Source: Gloeocapsopsis dulcis (GTDB lineage Bacteria > Cyanobacteriota > Cyanobacteriia > Cyanobacteriales > Chroococcidiopsidaceae). From it: a stretch of 64,000 nt of DNA. Both the position numbers and the translations under genes were made by a program. The notes under the pieces were generated by a model. The model did no database searches, was not told where the DNA came from, and saw only the letters and a list, made by a program, of their open reading frames with translations. Position 1 is the first letter of the stretch, and each line of letters opens with the position of its first letter. Where the stretch lies: contig NZ_CP119968.1 in assembly GCF_032163395.1 (NCBI RefSeq), positions 1,411,501-1,475,500 on the forward strand. Direction: 5' to 3'. Shown one piece after another: positions 18,901 through 27,214 of the stretch.

Positions 18901-21096
18901 ATGGAATCTAGGGAAGCTTCTACAGGATTCCAGCAGTACTGGTTGATGTTAAAGCGGCGGTGGTTGCCTGCTTCTATCGCTTTTAGTGCTATCTTTGCCT
19001 TGACTGCTGCGGGTCTGTTAATGCGCAAACCGACTTATGTAGCCGAAGGAAAGTTACAATTTCGCCGAACAAGTCCAACATCCTCGCTAACAGGGCTAGG
19101 AACCGAGATAGGACAATTAGATCCTTTGCAGTATCAAAACTCGCCGCTTGATACCGAAGCGGAAGTGATGCGTTCTGCGCCCATTACGACAAATACAATT
19201 AATAAACTAAATTTGACCGATCAAGAAGGTAGCCTACTCTCGCCTCATCAGTTTCTTGGACAACTCAGTGTCAGAAATATTCCTGGTACTGACGTGCTAC
19301 AAGTAACTTACAAGGACAGAAACCCAGAAAGGGCGGCAGCAGTTGTCAATACTCTCATGACTTCGTATCTTGAGAATAATATAGTTAACAACCGTAGTGC
19401 AGCAGCAGCAGCGCGAAAATTTATTGAAGAACAGTTGCCTCAAGCTAAAGCAACTTTACAGGAAAGAGAATCAGCTTTACGCGCTTTCCGCGAACAAAAT
19501 AGTATTGTCTCACTTACAGAAGAAAAACGTACTGCTGTAGACACAGCTGCGGATATTCAAAGACAAATCAATACGATTCAAACCCAGCTAGCAGATGCAC
19601 AAGCACAGTCAGCACTGCTACAAAAACAACTTGGTAGAGGCTTACAACAAGCAAGTACCGCTACTACCGCAAGCCAGTTGCCAGTTGTCCAAGAATTGCT
19701 CGCAGAAATTCAGCGTGTAGAGTCGCAACTCGCAATTGATCGGGGACGTTTTCAAGCAGATCATCCCACTATTGCTGCATCAGAAACGAGAAAAGCTGAA
19801 TTAGAAAGGTTGTTGCAACAGCGCGTGCAAGGAAACTTTGGAAGTAACCAGCCCCAAAATCTTCGTGGTTTACAACTCAGTCCGTATGAACAAAACTTGA
19901 CGCAAGATTTGGCACGATCTGAGGCAAGAAGACTGGGGTTAGATAGCCAACTTACGGCTTTATCTAACTTACAAACTGCTTACACGCAAAAACTCAATGG
20001 AATTCCCAAACTAGAGCAACAACAAGGAGATTTGGAACGCGAACGAGATACTACCCAATCTACTTATAGTTTACTGCAGCAGCGCTATCAAGAAGCACGA
20101 ATTGCAGAGAATCAAAATGCTAGTAACGCTAGTATTATTTCTGCGGCTTTTGTGCCACCAGAACCCGTAGGTTCCCGTCAGCTTTTGATTTTGGCAGCAC
20201 TACTAATGGGTGGGTTAGCAGCAGCAGCGACAATTTATATTTTAGAGGCACGAGATAAGTCACTCAAGACAGTAGATGAAGCTAAGCGAGTTTTTGGTTT
20301 ACCACTGTTGGGCATTATTCCAGCCTTGAAAAAATCAGAAAAAACTGTGGTGCGGCATGGAGAGTTAGAACGTGCGACTCCAGAAGTTGTGGTGTGGAAT
20401 GCTCCGCGATCGCCTTTTAGTGCCGTGTACCGAATGTTACAGGCAAACCTGAAGTTTCTGAGTTCTGATAAGGAACTTAAAATCATTGTTGTATCTAGTG
20501 CTGTGCCAAAAGAAGGTAAATCGACCGTGGCGGCTAATTTAGCGGCTACGATGGCTCAGTCAGGAAGAAGAGTCTTACTCGTAGATGCGGATATGCACCA
20601 TCCTGTGCAGCATCATATTTGGGAAACAACAAATCAAACAGGTTTAAGCAATCTTTTAGTTGGACAAGCAGAATTCCAAACAGCAATTCAATTTGCGATG
20701 CCTAATTTGGATGTTCTTCCTGCAGGAGTCACACCACCTAACCCAGTCGCATTACTCGATTCTCAAAAAATGGCAGCCTTGATGACGCGGTTTACAGAAA
20801 ATTACGACTTCACAATTATTGATACACCAGCAATTAATGTTGATGCTGAAGCTCCAATCCTAGGCAAAATGGCAGATGGGGTAGTGCTCGTCGTCCGCCC
20901 TGGAGTATCAGATGCTAATAATGCGGCTTTAGCTAAGCAGTTTCTCCAGCAGTCAAACCAGAATATTTTAGGTTTAGTTATTAATGGTGTTGTTCCTGAA
21001 AATGAACCCCAAAGCTACTACTATTTTTCGCAAGAGTACAATACTGCCGATGCGAATTTAGTACCAAAAGCTGTACAGCCCAAAATACGAAAATAG
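18901..21096 (+). CDS. Polysaccharide co-polymerase/BY-kinase (Wzz + CpsD-like ATPase)
   Basis: 731 residues. A Wzz domain with transmembrane helices at about 22-40 and 425-445 encloses a long periplasmic coiled coil (about 165-410). The cytoplasmic bacterial tyrosine kinase domain follows: Walker A SAVPKEGKSTVAANL (about 534-548), Walker A' VLLVDADMHHP, Walker B FTIIDTP. The C-terminus has a tyrosine cluster (SYYYFSQEY) suited to autophosphorylation. It controls chain length and export of exopolysaccharide made by Wzx/Wzy systems; the matching GTs, Wzy- and Wzx-like genes lie at 32-47 kb. It is a fused one-piece form like Wzc. Conserved motifs are intact. Confidence 0.93.
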   Translation: MESREASTGFQQYWLMLKRRWLPASIAFSAIFALTAAGLLMRKPTYVAEGKLQFRRTSPTSSLTGLGTEIGQLDPLQYQNSPLDTEAEVMRSAPITTNTINKLNLTDQEGSLLSPHQFLGQLSVRNIPGTDVLQVTYKDRNPERAAAVVNTLMTSYLENNIVNNRSAAAAARKFIEEQLPQAKATLQERESALRAFREQNSIVSLTEEKRTAVDTAADIQRQINTIQTQLADAQAQSALLQKQLGRGLQQASTATTASQLPVVQELLAEIQRVESQLAIDRGRFQADHPTIAASETRKAELERLLQQRVQGNFGSNQPQNLRGLQLSPYEQNLTQDLARSEARRLGLDSQLTALSNLQTAYTQKLNGIPKLEQQQGDLERERDTTQSTYSLLQQRYQEARIAENQNASNASIISAAFVPPEPVGSRQLLILAALLMGGLAAAATIYILEARDKSLKTVDEAKRVFGLPLLGIIPALKKSEKTVVRHGELERATPEVVVWNAPRSPFSAVYRMLQANLKFLSSDKELKIIVVSSAVPKEGKSTVAANLAATMAQSGRRVLLVDADMHHPVQHHIWETTNQTGLSNLLVGQAEFQTAIQFAMPNLDVLPAGVTPPNPVALLDSQKMAALMTRFTENYDFTIIDTPAINVDAEAPILGKMADGVVLVVRPGVSDANNAALAKQFLQQSNQNILGLVINGVVPENEPQSYYYFSQEYNTADANLVPKAVQPKIRK

Positions 21097-21102
21097 TAAT
21101 TA

Positions 21103-22230
21103 CTAGCAGTGGAGATTAGCGATCGCTTGAATAACTCGGTCTAAGTCTTCGGAAGTTAAATTAGAACCCGATGGTAAACATAAACCACATTTAAATAGAT
21201 CTTCAGCGATCGCGCCACCAACAGACTCGCATTCAGTAAACACTGGTTGTAAATGTAACGGCTTCCACACTGGACGAACTTCAATTTGTTGTTGCGCTAG
21301 TGCTAAACGAATTTGCTCGCGATCGACTCCAAAGGCATCAGCATCAACCGTTAAACAAGTTAACCAGCGCGTAGCACGTCCAAATGCTGCCTCAGGCATA
21401 AACTCAATTCCAGGCAAGTTACCTAGTGCTTGGCGATAAGTTTCAAAATTACGCCGTCGTGCTGCTACTCTATCTTCTAAAACCCGCAATTGTCCGCGAC
21501 CAATTCCCGCTAAAACGTTACTCAAGCGGTAGTTGTAGCCAATTTCTGAGTGCTGGTAGTGTGGTGCCGGATCGCGTGCTTGCGTCGCTAGAAAACGAGC
21601 TTTAGCAACTAAATCAGCATCTTCAGAAACTAACATTCCGCCGCCAGAAGTGGTGATAATTTTGTTGCCGTTAAAGGAGAAAATACCAATGCGTCCGAAG
21701 GTACCAGGCGATCGCGCTTTGTACGTCGCACCTAACGCCTCAGCAGCGTCTTCAATTAAAGGCACTTCGTACTCGTTACACGCTTCAATAATTGGAGCAA
21801 GATCCGCACTTTGTCCATAAAGATGCACAATGACGACGGCTTTGGGTAGTTTTCCTTGATGCGATCGCTTTGCTAACGTTTCCCGTAACAGATCGGGGTT
21901 CATATTCCAGGAAGTGCGATCGCTATCGATAAATATTGGTTTTGCCCCTAAATACGTAATTGGGCTTGCGGTTGCAATAAATGTTAGTGTTGAGCAGATC
22001 ACTTCATCACCTGGTTCAATGCCAATGAGTCGCAAAGCCAAATGCAATGCTGCGGTTCCCGAACTTACTGCGGCTGCATGACTTGTGCCAATAGCTTGAC
22101 AGAATTCTTGCTCGAAAGCATCGACATGAGGACCAACAGGCGCAATCCAATTAGTCTCAAAGGCTTCTTTTACGAACTCTAGTTCGCGATCGCCCATATG
22201 TGGGGTTGAAAGGAGAATTGGTTTAATCAC
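21103..22230 (-). CDS. DegT/DnrJ/EryC1/StrS-family sugar aminotransferase
   Basis: 375-residue PLP enzyme. The Schiff-base lysine lies in 'SFNGNKIITTSGGGML' (about residue 187). 'SSGTAALHLALRLIG', 'EDAAEALGA' (PLP Asp) and 'GYNYRLSNVLAGIGRGQL' are family hallmarks. The sequence resembles PglE/PseC/PerA-type enzymes that aminate 4-keto-6-deoxy nucleotide sugars with glutamate. With the CapD-type dehydratase (44333) and the PglC-like transferase (32253) it could make and load an amino-dideoxy sugar such as a bacillosamine precursor. It is convergent with the BY-kinase gene, 6 bp apart. Confidence 0.92.
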   Translation of the reverse strand: MIKPILLSTPHMGDRELEFVKEAFETNWIAPVGPHVDAFEQEFCQAIGTSHAAAVSSGTAALHLALRLIGIEPGDEVICSTLTFIATASPITYLGAKPIFIDSDRTSWNMNPDLLRETLAKRSHQGKLPKAVVIVHLYGQSADLAPIIEACNEYEVPLIEDAAEALGATYKARSPGTFGRIGIFSFNGNKIITTSGGGMLVSEDADLVAKARFLATQARDPAPHYQHSEIGYNYRLSNVLAGIGRGQLRVLEDRVAARRRNFETYRQALGNLPGIEFMPEAAFGRATRWLTCLTVDADAFGVDREQIRLALAQQQIEVRPVWKPLHLQPVFTECESVGGAIAEDLFKCGLCLPSGSNLTSEDLDRVIQAIANLHC

Positions 22231-22563
22231 TACTCAGCTCGATTCTTGGGAAAGACTGGATGAACAACAAAATGAACAAAGGGGAAGTTATTAATATTCC
22301 ATAAGCGTATTTTTCTTCATCTGAAATCTTAGCTCTGGAAATGCCTAAAATCCATTGTGAAATAGGATAAAGCGGCGAATCCATTAGACGTAAGTCTTCT
22401 CAGTGTTATAGGAGTAATACTTGACTCAAATTACATCGCGTACTTGGTCGAGCAGCTTTCGGGGACGAGGCTCTATAAGGTAGCTTTGAAAGTATGTATA
22501 AATTAAAACTAAATGTTACAAGTATTCTATTTATACTTTCCTGGTTAGATATACCAAACTTTG
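22231..22563. other. Intergenic region upstream of the aminotransferase, no gene seen
   Basis: 333 bp between the aminotransferase start and the palindromic element at 22564. AT-rich with no recognisable frame. It should contain the aminotransferase promoter. Confidence 0.5.
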
Positions 22564-22624
22564 CTGTAGATCCACCCAGAATGGGGGAGACACACAGCAG
22601 CCTTGCCGTAGATCCATCTTACAT

Positions 22625-23517
22625 GAGCCTATCCCACTAACTTCGGAAACCAGATGTAGGATGTAGCGAGGAGGAGGAAAGCATCAAAACAGACTTTCAG
22701 GCGTTCCCATCGAACAACGAGCCGTCTATACTTGCGTTGAAACCAGGAGAAAGAGCGCTCCTGCTGATAGCGAGGCACAATTACCTTGATTGGTCTGCCC
22801 TTGGGCTTTTTGCCTCTGATTTGCCGTTTTTTGATTTGCGGTCGAATACCCTGAGTACGGAGTTTCTTACGCAACCATATGGCATCGTAACCTTTGTCAG
22901 CAGCAAGAGTTTTAGGGCGACGCTTAGGATTACCCCGTTTACCTGTCGCCAATCGGATTTGAGCTAGCATTGGCAGGACTTGCTGCCTCTCATCACCGTT
23001 AGCAGGAGTAGTAATGGTTACTACTGGCATACCGTTGGCATCTGTAATACTGTGAATTAGTACACCTTTGCCTTTGTAGCCATAAGCTACACCTTCACCG
23101 CCACCTTTCCCAGGGGGAAAAAGAGCCATCAACGGCCCCGTACTTCCAGTCGATTATTCCTTTTTCCTCTGCCACTGCCAAAATCCGCCTTTTTAGTTGT
23201 TCCAGCGTTCCGTCTTCATACCATCGCTTGAGCCATCGGTGGGCTGAACTTTTTGCTGCCCATTGCTCCCCTCGTGGTATGTCGCACCATCGGCAACCAG
23301 TAATCAGCACCTATAGTTGGGTATTCAATACCTTACGGAACGGCGTGTGTGGCATTCCACGCCCTCTTTTCTCTGGAGATTGAGGTAGTAAGTCTTCAAA
23401 CAATTTCCATTCGAGATCGCTCAATCCCTCAAACCTACCTACCATTTTGTCTTTTTTTGTTCTATTTCAGCTTTATGCTGATTCTAGCTCATCTTTTTAT
23501 ATTAGTGGGATAAGTTC
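22625..23517 (-). mobile_element. IS5-family insertion sequence, decayed
   Basis: 893 bp with terminal inverted repeats GAGCCTATCCCACTAA (22625-22640) and TTAGTGGGATAAGTTC (23502-23517; reverse complement GAACTTATCCCACTAA), 14 of 16 matching. An AT dinucleotide flanks each side (22623-22624, 23518-23519), compatible with a short target duplication. The transposase inside is of the IS5 type with DDE core segments 'VDGSFS', 'AADKGYDA' and 'RYQQERSFSWFQRKYRRLVVRWER'. It sits within the palindromic element at 22564-23574. The transposase carries a stop codon, so the copy is probably immobile by itself. Confidence 0.85.
22629..23445 (-). pseudogene. IS5-family transposase, interrupted by nonsense codon and frame change
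   Basis: The ATG at 23445 opens 'MVGRFEGLSDLEWKLFEDLL', then an in-frame TAG at 23311-23313 replaces the expected Tyr before 'VLITGCRWCDIPRG'. The frame continues to 'YGAVDGSFSP' and changes at a pyrimidine run (TTTTTCCCCC, about 23123-23132) into 'PPGKGGGEGVAYGYKGKG', 'TLAADKGYDAIWLRKKL' and the C-terminal 'YRRLVVRWERLKVCFDAFL'. The frame change may be a programmed slippage as in some IS5 groups or a one-base insertion; the TAG is a clear lesion. The C-terminal codons run into the terminal repeat. Confidence 0.82.
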
Positions 23518-23802
23518 ATAGGTGGATCTACAGCAAGCGATTCGTTCATTCCTCCCAAACTGGAAGATCTACAGATAAACTCTGTACAATAAATTGTTAT
23601 ACCTAACCCAACACGTTCGTTAAAGTTGTTTGTTTTTAGCCGAGATTAGGCAAGCAAAGGTGTTTTGCTTCGTTCAGGACTGAACGACATAGAAATCGAA
23701 CTGAGAAGTCGCGCTGGGCTACTTGCTTGTAGCGCACAGGGAAAATCTTTGAAAAGTGTAAAGTGAAGTGTAAAATGGGATTATGGGCATTCTTATGGAT
23801 AT

Positions 23803-24594
23803 ATGAAAACAGCAGTGCAGAAAATGAGTCTTGCGCCCGTGTTCTACACACTGGCTCAGGTGCAATTTAACCCAATTGCCCAAATGTCAGATTATGTTGC
23901 CAAGTTGCAGGAGCATTTGCGCCGAAGTGGGTTCCCTGATTTCCGAGCCGAAAATCAATTTGAACTCACAATTCGCCGACTGGACGAAACAGAACCTGAT
24001 GTTAAGCCTACGCAGCACATGCGCTGGAGCTTCACGAATACTCAACGCACTGAAGGATATTTATTACTCTCGAATGCCTTGGTTTTTCACACTACTACAT
24101 ACGATACCTTTGCAGATTTCTTGAAAAAGACCATCTCTGGTTTAGAGCTAGTTCACAAAATTGTTGAACTGGCTTATGTTGAACGGATTGGACTGCGTTA
24201 TCTTGATGCTGTTACCCCGATAGGTAACGATACCCTACAACAATATTTGAACCCATCTCTGCTCGGCTTTTCTGCAAATCTAGAGGGTCGTCTAAGTCAT
24301 AGTTTTACCGAAACGGTCACAGCTATTGAGGATGGCAACTTAGTTGCTAGAGCAGTTATTACAGATGGGGCATTAGCTTTATCACCTGACTTGTTTCCGT
24401 TACAACTCGAACTGCAACCCCAATTTGCAGAAATTAATGGTCGGAATGCTGTGTTAGATACTGACTATTTTGTTGCCAAGCGAAACAGTTTTAATCTCAT
24501 AGAAGTTGAAGATCAACTTCAGAAAGCACATGACATTATCACGAACGCTTTCAAGGTTGCGGTAACTGACTACGCTAGAGAAAAATGGGCTTAA
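23803..24594 (+). CDS. TIGR04255-type protein, first gene of a three-gene accessory operon
   Basis: 263 residues. The start 'LAPVFYTLAQVQFNPI', middle 'RWSFTN...GYLLLSNALVFHTTTYDTFADFL' and 'YVERIGLRYLDAV' fit the sporadically distributed TIGR04255 family, whose function is unknown. The family call is from pattern memory. No membrane segment or enzyme motif is visible. ATG at 23803 or 23824 could be the start; no strong ribosome site precedes either. It ends 4 bp before the HTH gene at 24599, which in turn abuts the 25267 gene: one transcript of three coupled genes. An attC-like site follows the operon, suggesting a mobile cassette. Confidence 0.75.
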   Translation: MKTAVQKMSLAPVFYTLAQVQFNPIAQMSDYVAKLQEHLRRSGFPDFRAENQFELTIRRLDETEPDVKPTQHMRWSFTNTQRTEGYLLLSNALVFHTTTYDTFADFLKKTISGLELVHKIVELAYVERIGLRYLDAVTPIGNDTLQQYLNPSLLGFSANLEGRLSHSFTETVTAIEDGNLVARAVITDGALALSPDLFPLQLELQPQFAEINGRNAVLDTDYFVAKRNSFNLIEVEDQLQKAHDIITNAFKVAVTDYAREKWA

Positions 24595-24598
24595 GAAT

Positions 24599-25267
24599 AT
24601 GAATACAATATCTAAACCCTATGCCAAATATCCTGTTCATTGTATAGACACAGGCACATCTAGTAGTTGGCAAAGCTCAACGAAATTGCAATCTATCAAA
24701 CCTCGCGCACACATCGCATCAGAGGTTCCTCTATGGATTTGGAGAGCAGGTACTGGTGGCATTATGACTCCACATAGTACAGCTGAGGTACTAAACCGAA
24801 TTCATGATCCACGCATACATGTCGAACCTCCTAGAGCAAAGCAGACTGATATGCGATCCCCTGCTGAGCATGTTGCTAACATCCGTGATGTATTTGCTAT
24901 AAGTATGTCTGATTTAGCTTCTATTCTAGGGGTCACTCGTCCTACGGTCTATGCTTGGTTGGCAGGACAAGAGCCAAAGGGAGAAGCAGTAATACGTATT
25001 CAGCAATTGTCCCGCGCTGCCGATAAATTTAATCAAGCAAACATCATCCGTCTAGATAAGCTGGTACATCGTCCAATTTTAAACGGGCGTTCCTTGCTCG
25101 ATATACTCAAAACAGATGAAGACCCGTTAGAGGCTTTAGCTACTATCAAGGCAATAGCTGATAAAGAAGCTCAGACCCGTCGTGAATCTAAAGGTGCTAA
25201 CAAACACCTGAAATCGCTCGACGATGTGTTGGGTGAGTCTTCTGTGGCTATCTATGAGAGGAGCTAG
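24599..25267 (+). CDS. XRE-like HTH DNA-binding protein
   Basis: 222 residues. The first about 85 residues are polar and without known fold. A helix-turn-helix lies at about 92-130 ('NIRDVFAISMSDLASILGVTRPTVYAWLAG'), of the Cro/C1 or MerR-like bent type seen in antitoxins. A helical C-terminal region follows ('LLDILKTDEDPLEALATIKAIADKEAQTRRES'). As the middle gene of a tight operon it may autoregulate the operon and bind its partners. It starts 4 bp after the TIGR04255 gene and its stop codon overlaps the next start by 1 bp. Whether it acts as an antitoxin or adaptor is not known. Confidence 0.8.
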   Translation: MNTISKPYAKYPVHCIDTGTSSSWQSSTKLQSIKPRAHIASEVPLWIWRAGTGGIMTPHSTAEVLNRIHDPRIHVEPPRAKQTDMRSPAEHVANIRDVFAISMSDLASILGVTRPTVYAWLAGQEPKGEAVIRIQQLSRAADKFNQANIIRLDKLVHRPILNGRSLLDILKTDEDPLEALATIKAIADKEAQTRRESKGANKHLKSLDDVLGESSVAIYERS

Positions 25268-26073
25268 TGCAAGAAATGCCTTGGTCTCGAAACACCACAT
25301 GGCGACAGGGTAGCGTACTGGCTCGGAAAGACTTTCAGACAGTGGGCTTGACTGATGTGCCTAATACAGATCTGGCTATAGCGATATCTCACGATTGCGA
25401 TATCGCCAATGACAATCTGGATGCTGAACCTGCTGTAGAATTCATCTTTGCTCGTATCTTAGAGCAGCGCAATGGTAATTACACACATGGGAAAAATCCG
25501 CGCGTATTACACCTAGATTACACAGACGGTGAAAAACTTGTTTCCCTCGAACTGCTCTCCTCAAAAAGATTGATAGTACAGAAAGATAAGCTTGAGGCAG
25601 TTCAGCCTGATGATACTTATAAACTCACTCATTCTCGGCAAATTCTTCAAAGTTGGTTGGCTGCTAGATATCGTCGCCATGCTCTACCGAACAGCCTCGT
25701 TGATAGGCTTCGTGAAGTTTTCGCATACATTGAGAAGAAAGGTAAGAAAAATTCTTCTGGAATATTGTCTTTCCGTCTTTCCTATGACCCCGAAGATGAA
25801 CTTCCCCCCGAAGAACCGTATGAACTCTGGCTCAACATTGTTTATATCACTGATAAGGATGATTACCGCCCAATGTCTGAAGATATTGCACAAAGCTTGA
25901 AAACAGAATTTCCAAGGCTTTTAGAAAAGACAAAGGATTGCGGCAATGTGATTTTACGCAAGTGCGAGGCGGTCTCTGAAATGGAATTCACACTCCGCGA
26001 TATGCGTGAAACGGTTGAATACCATCTCGAACACTTAAGTCATCGCACTGAGCCTTCGGGACCAGTAATTTAG
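25267..26073 (+). CDS. Unknown 'SHDCDI' protein, third gene of the accessory operon
   Basis: 268 residues. The GTG at 25267 overlaps the upstream TAG by one base; an ATG at 25276 is an alternative. I do not recognise the family. Its most striking motif is 'AIAISHDCDIANDN' (about residues 37-50), where His/Asp/Cys/Asp could bind metal or form an active site. Further conserved-looking parts are 'VEFIFARILEQRNGN', 'HSRQILQSWLAARYRRHALP' and a Pro/Glu-rich loop. No membrane helices. Translational coupling to the HTH gene and position in front of an attC-like site suggest a toxin or effector role, which is inference only. Confidence 0.75.
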   Translation: MQEMPWSRNTTWRQGSVLARKDFQTVGLTDVPNTDLAIAISHDCDIANDNLDAEPAVEFIFARILEQRNGNYTHGKNPRVLHLDYTDGEKLVSLELLSSKRLIVQKDKLEAVQPDDTYKLTHSRQILQSWLAARYRRHALPNSLVDRLREVFAYIEKKGKKNSSGILSFRLSYDPEDELPPEEPYELWLNIVYITDKDDYRPMSEDIAQSLKTEFPRLLEKTKDCGNVILRKCEAVSEMEFTLRDMRETVEYHLEHLSHRTEPSGPVI

Positions 26074-26126
26074 ATAACTGTGTAGGAATAGGATCGCAAG
26101 TTGACAAAAATGCAAAAGCAATCGAG

Positions 26127-26214
26127 GTACAACAACGCCCATGCACACCGACCGCTGAGAGTTGATCGGTGAGTTGCAAAGGTTATCTGCGGCGGGTGAT
26201 GGGCAACGTTAGCC
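26127..26214 (+). repeat. attC-like integron recombination site A
   Basis: 88 bp ending in the R' core GTTAGCC (26208-26214), with a degenerate R'' (GTACAAC, 26127-26133). Inner arms pair as GCCCAT/ATGGGC and as CACCGACCGC/GCGGCGGGTG with a two-base mismatch. The stretch TTATC at 26183 lies exactly 25 bp before GTTAG, as in sites B and C. It lies 53 bp after the three-gene operon, in the orientation expected for a cassette whose genes read toward attC. The pattern matches known attC architecture (R''-L''-L'-R'). Confidence 0.75.
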
Positions 26215-26279
26215 TTCTGACTTACCTGTTAAGACCGTCTTCTGAAGGATACTGATGGTTTTGAAGACGGATTGAGAAA

Positions 26280-27134
26280 TTATTGTTTCGGTAGTAACTC
26301 AAAATTTCTACCAATGATTTTGTCTAACCAGCGATCTGGCAGTGCCAGCGGTAAAACCCAATTGGGAATTGGATTGGAAACGACCGCATAACGGGCTTTT
26401 GGTTTTTGAAGCTCAAATACCTTTCTAACAAATCGTCCAACGTGCTCTGGGGAGTATCCTGCCTTACCAAGTCCAGTAATATATCGCTGAAATGCCTGTA
26501 AGGGCTTTGCATATTCTGTCGCTGCATATTGACTCAAATCTTGAGCCGATTCCTTATCCCAAATAGGTGTATTTACTGCCCCAGGTGCAACGACGATCAC
26601 ATCAGTATTATGGAGTTGCAGTTCTCGCCGCAGGCTGTGAGATATTCCCTCGAGGGCGTGTTTACTTCCCGCATAGGCACCAATGAAAGGGGCTGCAATC
26701 TTTCCCCCAACAGAGCTAATATTAATGATTCTGCCAGGTCTTGACGTTGGAGATTGTCTAGCTTTTAGTAAGGGCAGAAATGCTTGTATCACGGCAATTG
26801 GAGCAATCACATTCACCTCAAACTGCCAACGAATCTCATCAATCGGTTGGTAGGCGAGTGGACCACTAGTTGCAATTCCAGCATTGTTAACTATCCCAGC
26901 TAATCCGCTGTGTTTAACTAATGATGTGACCTGTCGAGCCGCATTTTGCAGGGCTTTAGAGTCAGTCACATCAAATAGCAGCGGCGTAAAGCTAGAACCG
27001 ATTTCGTTCGTGAGTCGCCTCGCATCATCTTCTTTACGGACACTTCCAAACACCTGATAGCCACAAGCAGCAAATTCCTTGACTACGCCATATCCAATGC
27101 CAGAAGAAGCTCCAGTCACCAAAATTGCTTTCAC
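26280..27134 (-). CDS. Short-chain dehydrogenase/reductase (SDR)
   Basis: The start is taken at GTG 27134, which has a good ribosome site (GAGGG) and places the Rossmann motif TGASSGIG at residues 7-14. A GTG at 27170 would add 12 residues. Classical SDR features are present: 'NNAGIATSG', catalytic Ser in 'IINISSVGG', YxxxK as 'YAGSKHALEG', and the C-terminal 'VVAPGAVNTPIW'. It is an NAD(P)-dependent oxidoreductase of unknown substrate. It is divergent from a MerR gene, with a MerR-type promoter between them, so probably induced by the MerR ligand. It lies between attC-like sites A and B and reads against cassette direction. Confidence 0.9.
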   Translation of the reverse strand: MKAILVTGASSGIGYGVVKEFAACGYQVFGSVRKEDDARRLTNEIGSSFTPLLFDVTDSKALQNAARQVTSLVKHSGLAGIVNNAGIATSGPLAYQPIDEIRWQFEVNVIAPIAVIQAFLPLLKARQSPTSRPGRIINISSVGGKIAAPFIGAYAGSKHALEGISHSLRRELQLHNTDVIVVAPGAVNTPIWDKESAQDLSQYAATEYAKPLQAFQRYITGLGKAGYSPEHVGRFVRKVFELQKPKARYAVVSNPIPNWVLPLALPDRWLDKIIGRNFELLPKQ

Positions 27135-27175
27135 ATTACCCTCTTGCACTAACTTGTGAGATACGTCCACATCAC

Positions 27176-27206
27176 TGTAAACTATGGACTATACTCCAAG
27201 GTCAAG
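27176..27206 (-). promoter_or_regulatory. MerR-type promoter/operator for the SDR gene
   Basis: On the minus strand a -35 TTGACC (27205-27200) is followed after 18-19 bp by a -10-like TTTACA/TTACAG (about 27181-27175). The spacer contains the dyad TGGACTATACTCCA (27185-27198). An overlong spacer carrying a dyad is the hallmark of MerR-family activation by DNA distortion. The site lies 9 bp upstream of the merR start, so it could also autoregulate merR. Confidence 0.6.
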
Positions 27207-27214
27207 TAATCACA

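Larger units (their letters stand above)
22564..23574. repeat. Short palindromic element (MITE-like) split by an IS5-family insertion
   Basis: Outer ends are imperfect inverted repeats: CTGTAGATCCACCCAG at 22564-22579 and its partner, complementary to CTGTAGATCTTCCAG, ending at 23574. Both are followed inward by a matching GGG-rich tract (ATGGGGGAG / TTTGGGAGG). A second inner pair of GTAGATCCA-type motifs lies next to the insertion on each side (about 22607-22618 and 23521-23533). Removing the 893-bp IS leaves roughly 118 bp, nearly all self-complementary. This fits a miniature inverted-repeat or REP-like element that was the insertion target. Confidence 0.65.

Noticed and set aside
23600-23632. 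ACCTAAC and GTTAAAG close together, looking like attC core boxes upstream of the accessory operon
   Set aside because: Only about 25 bp apart, no pairing arms, and GTTAAAG lacks the final pyrimidine of GTTRRRY.
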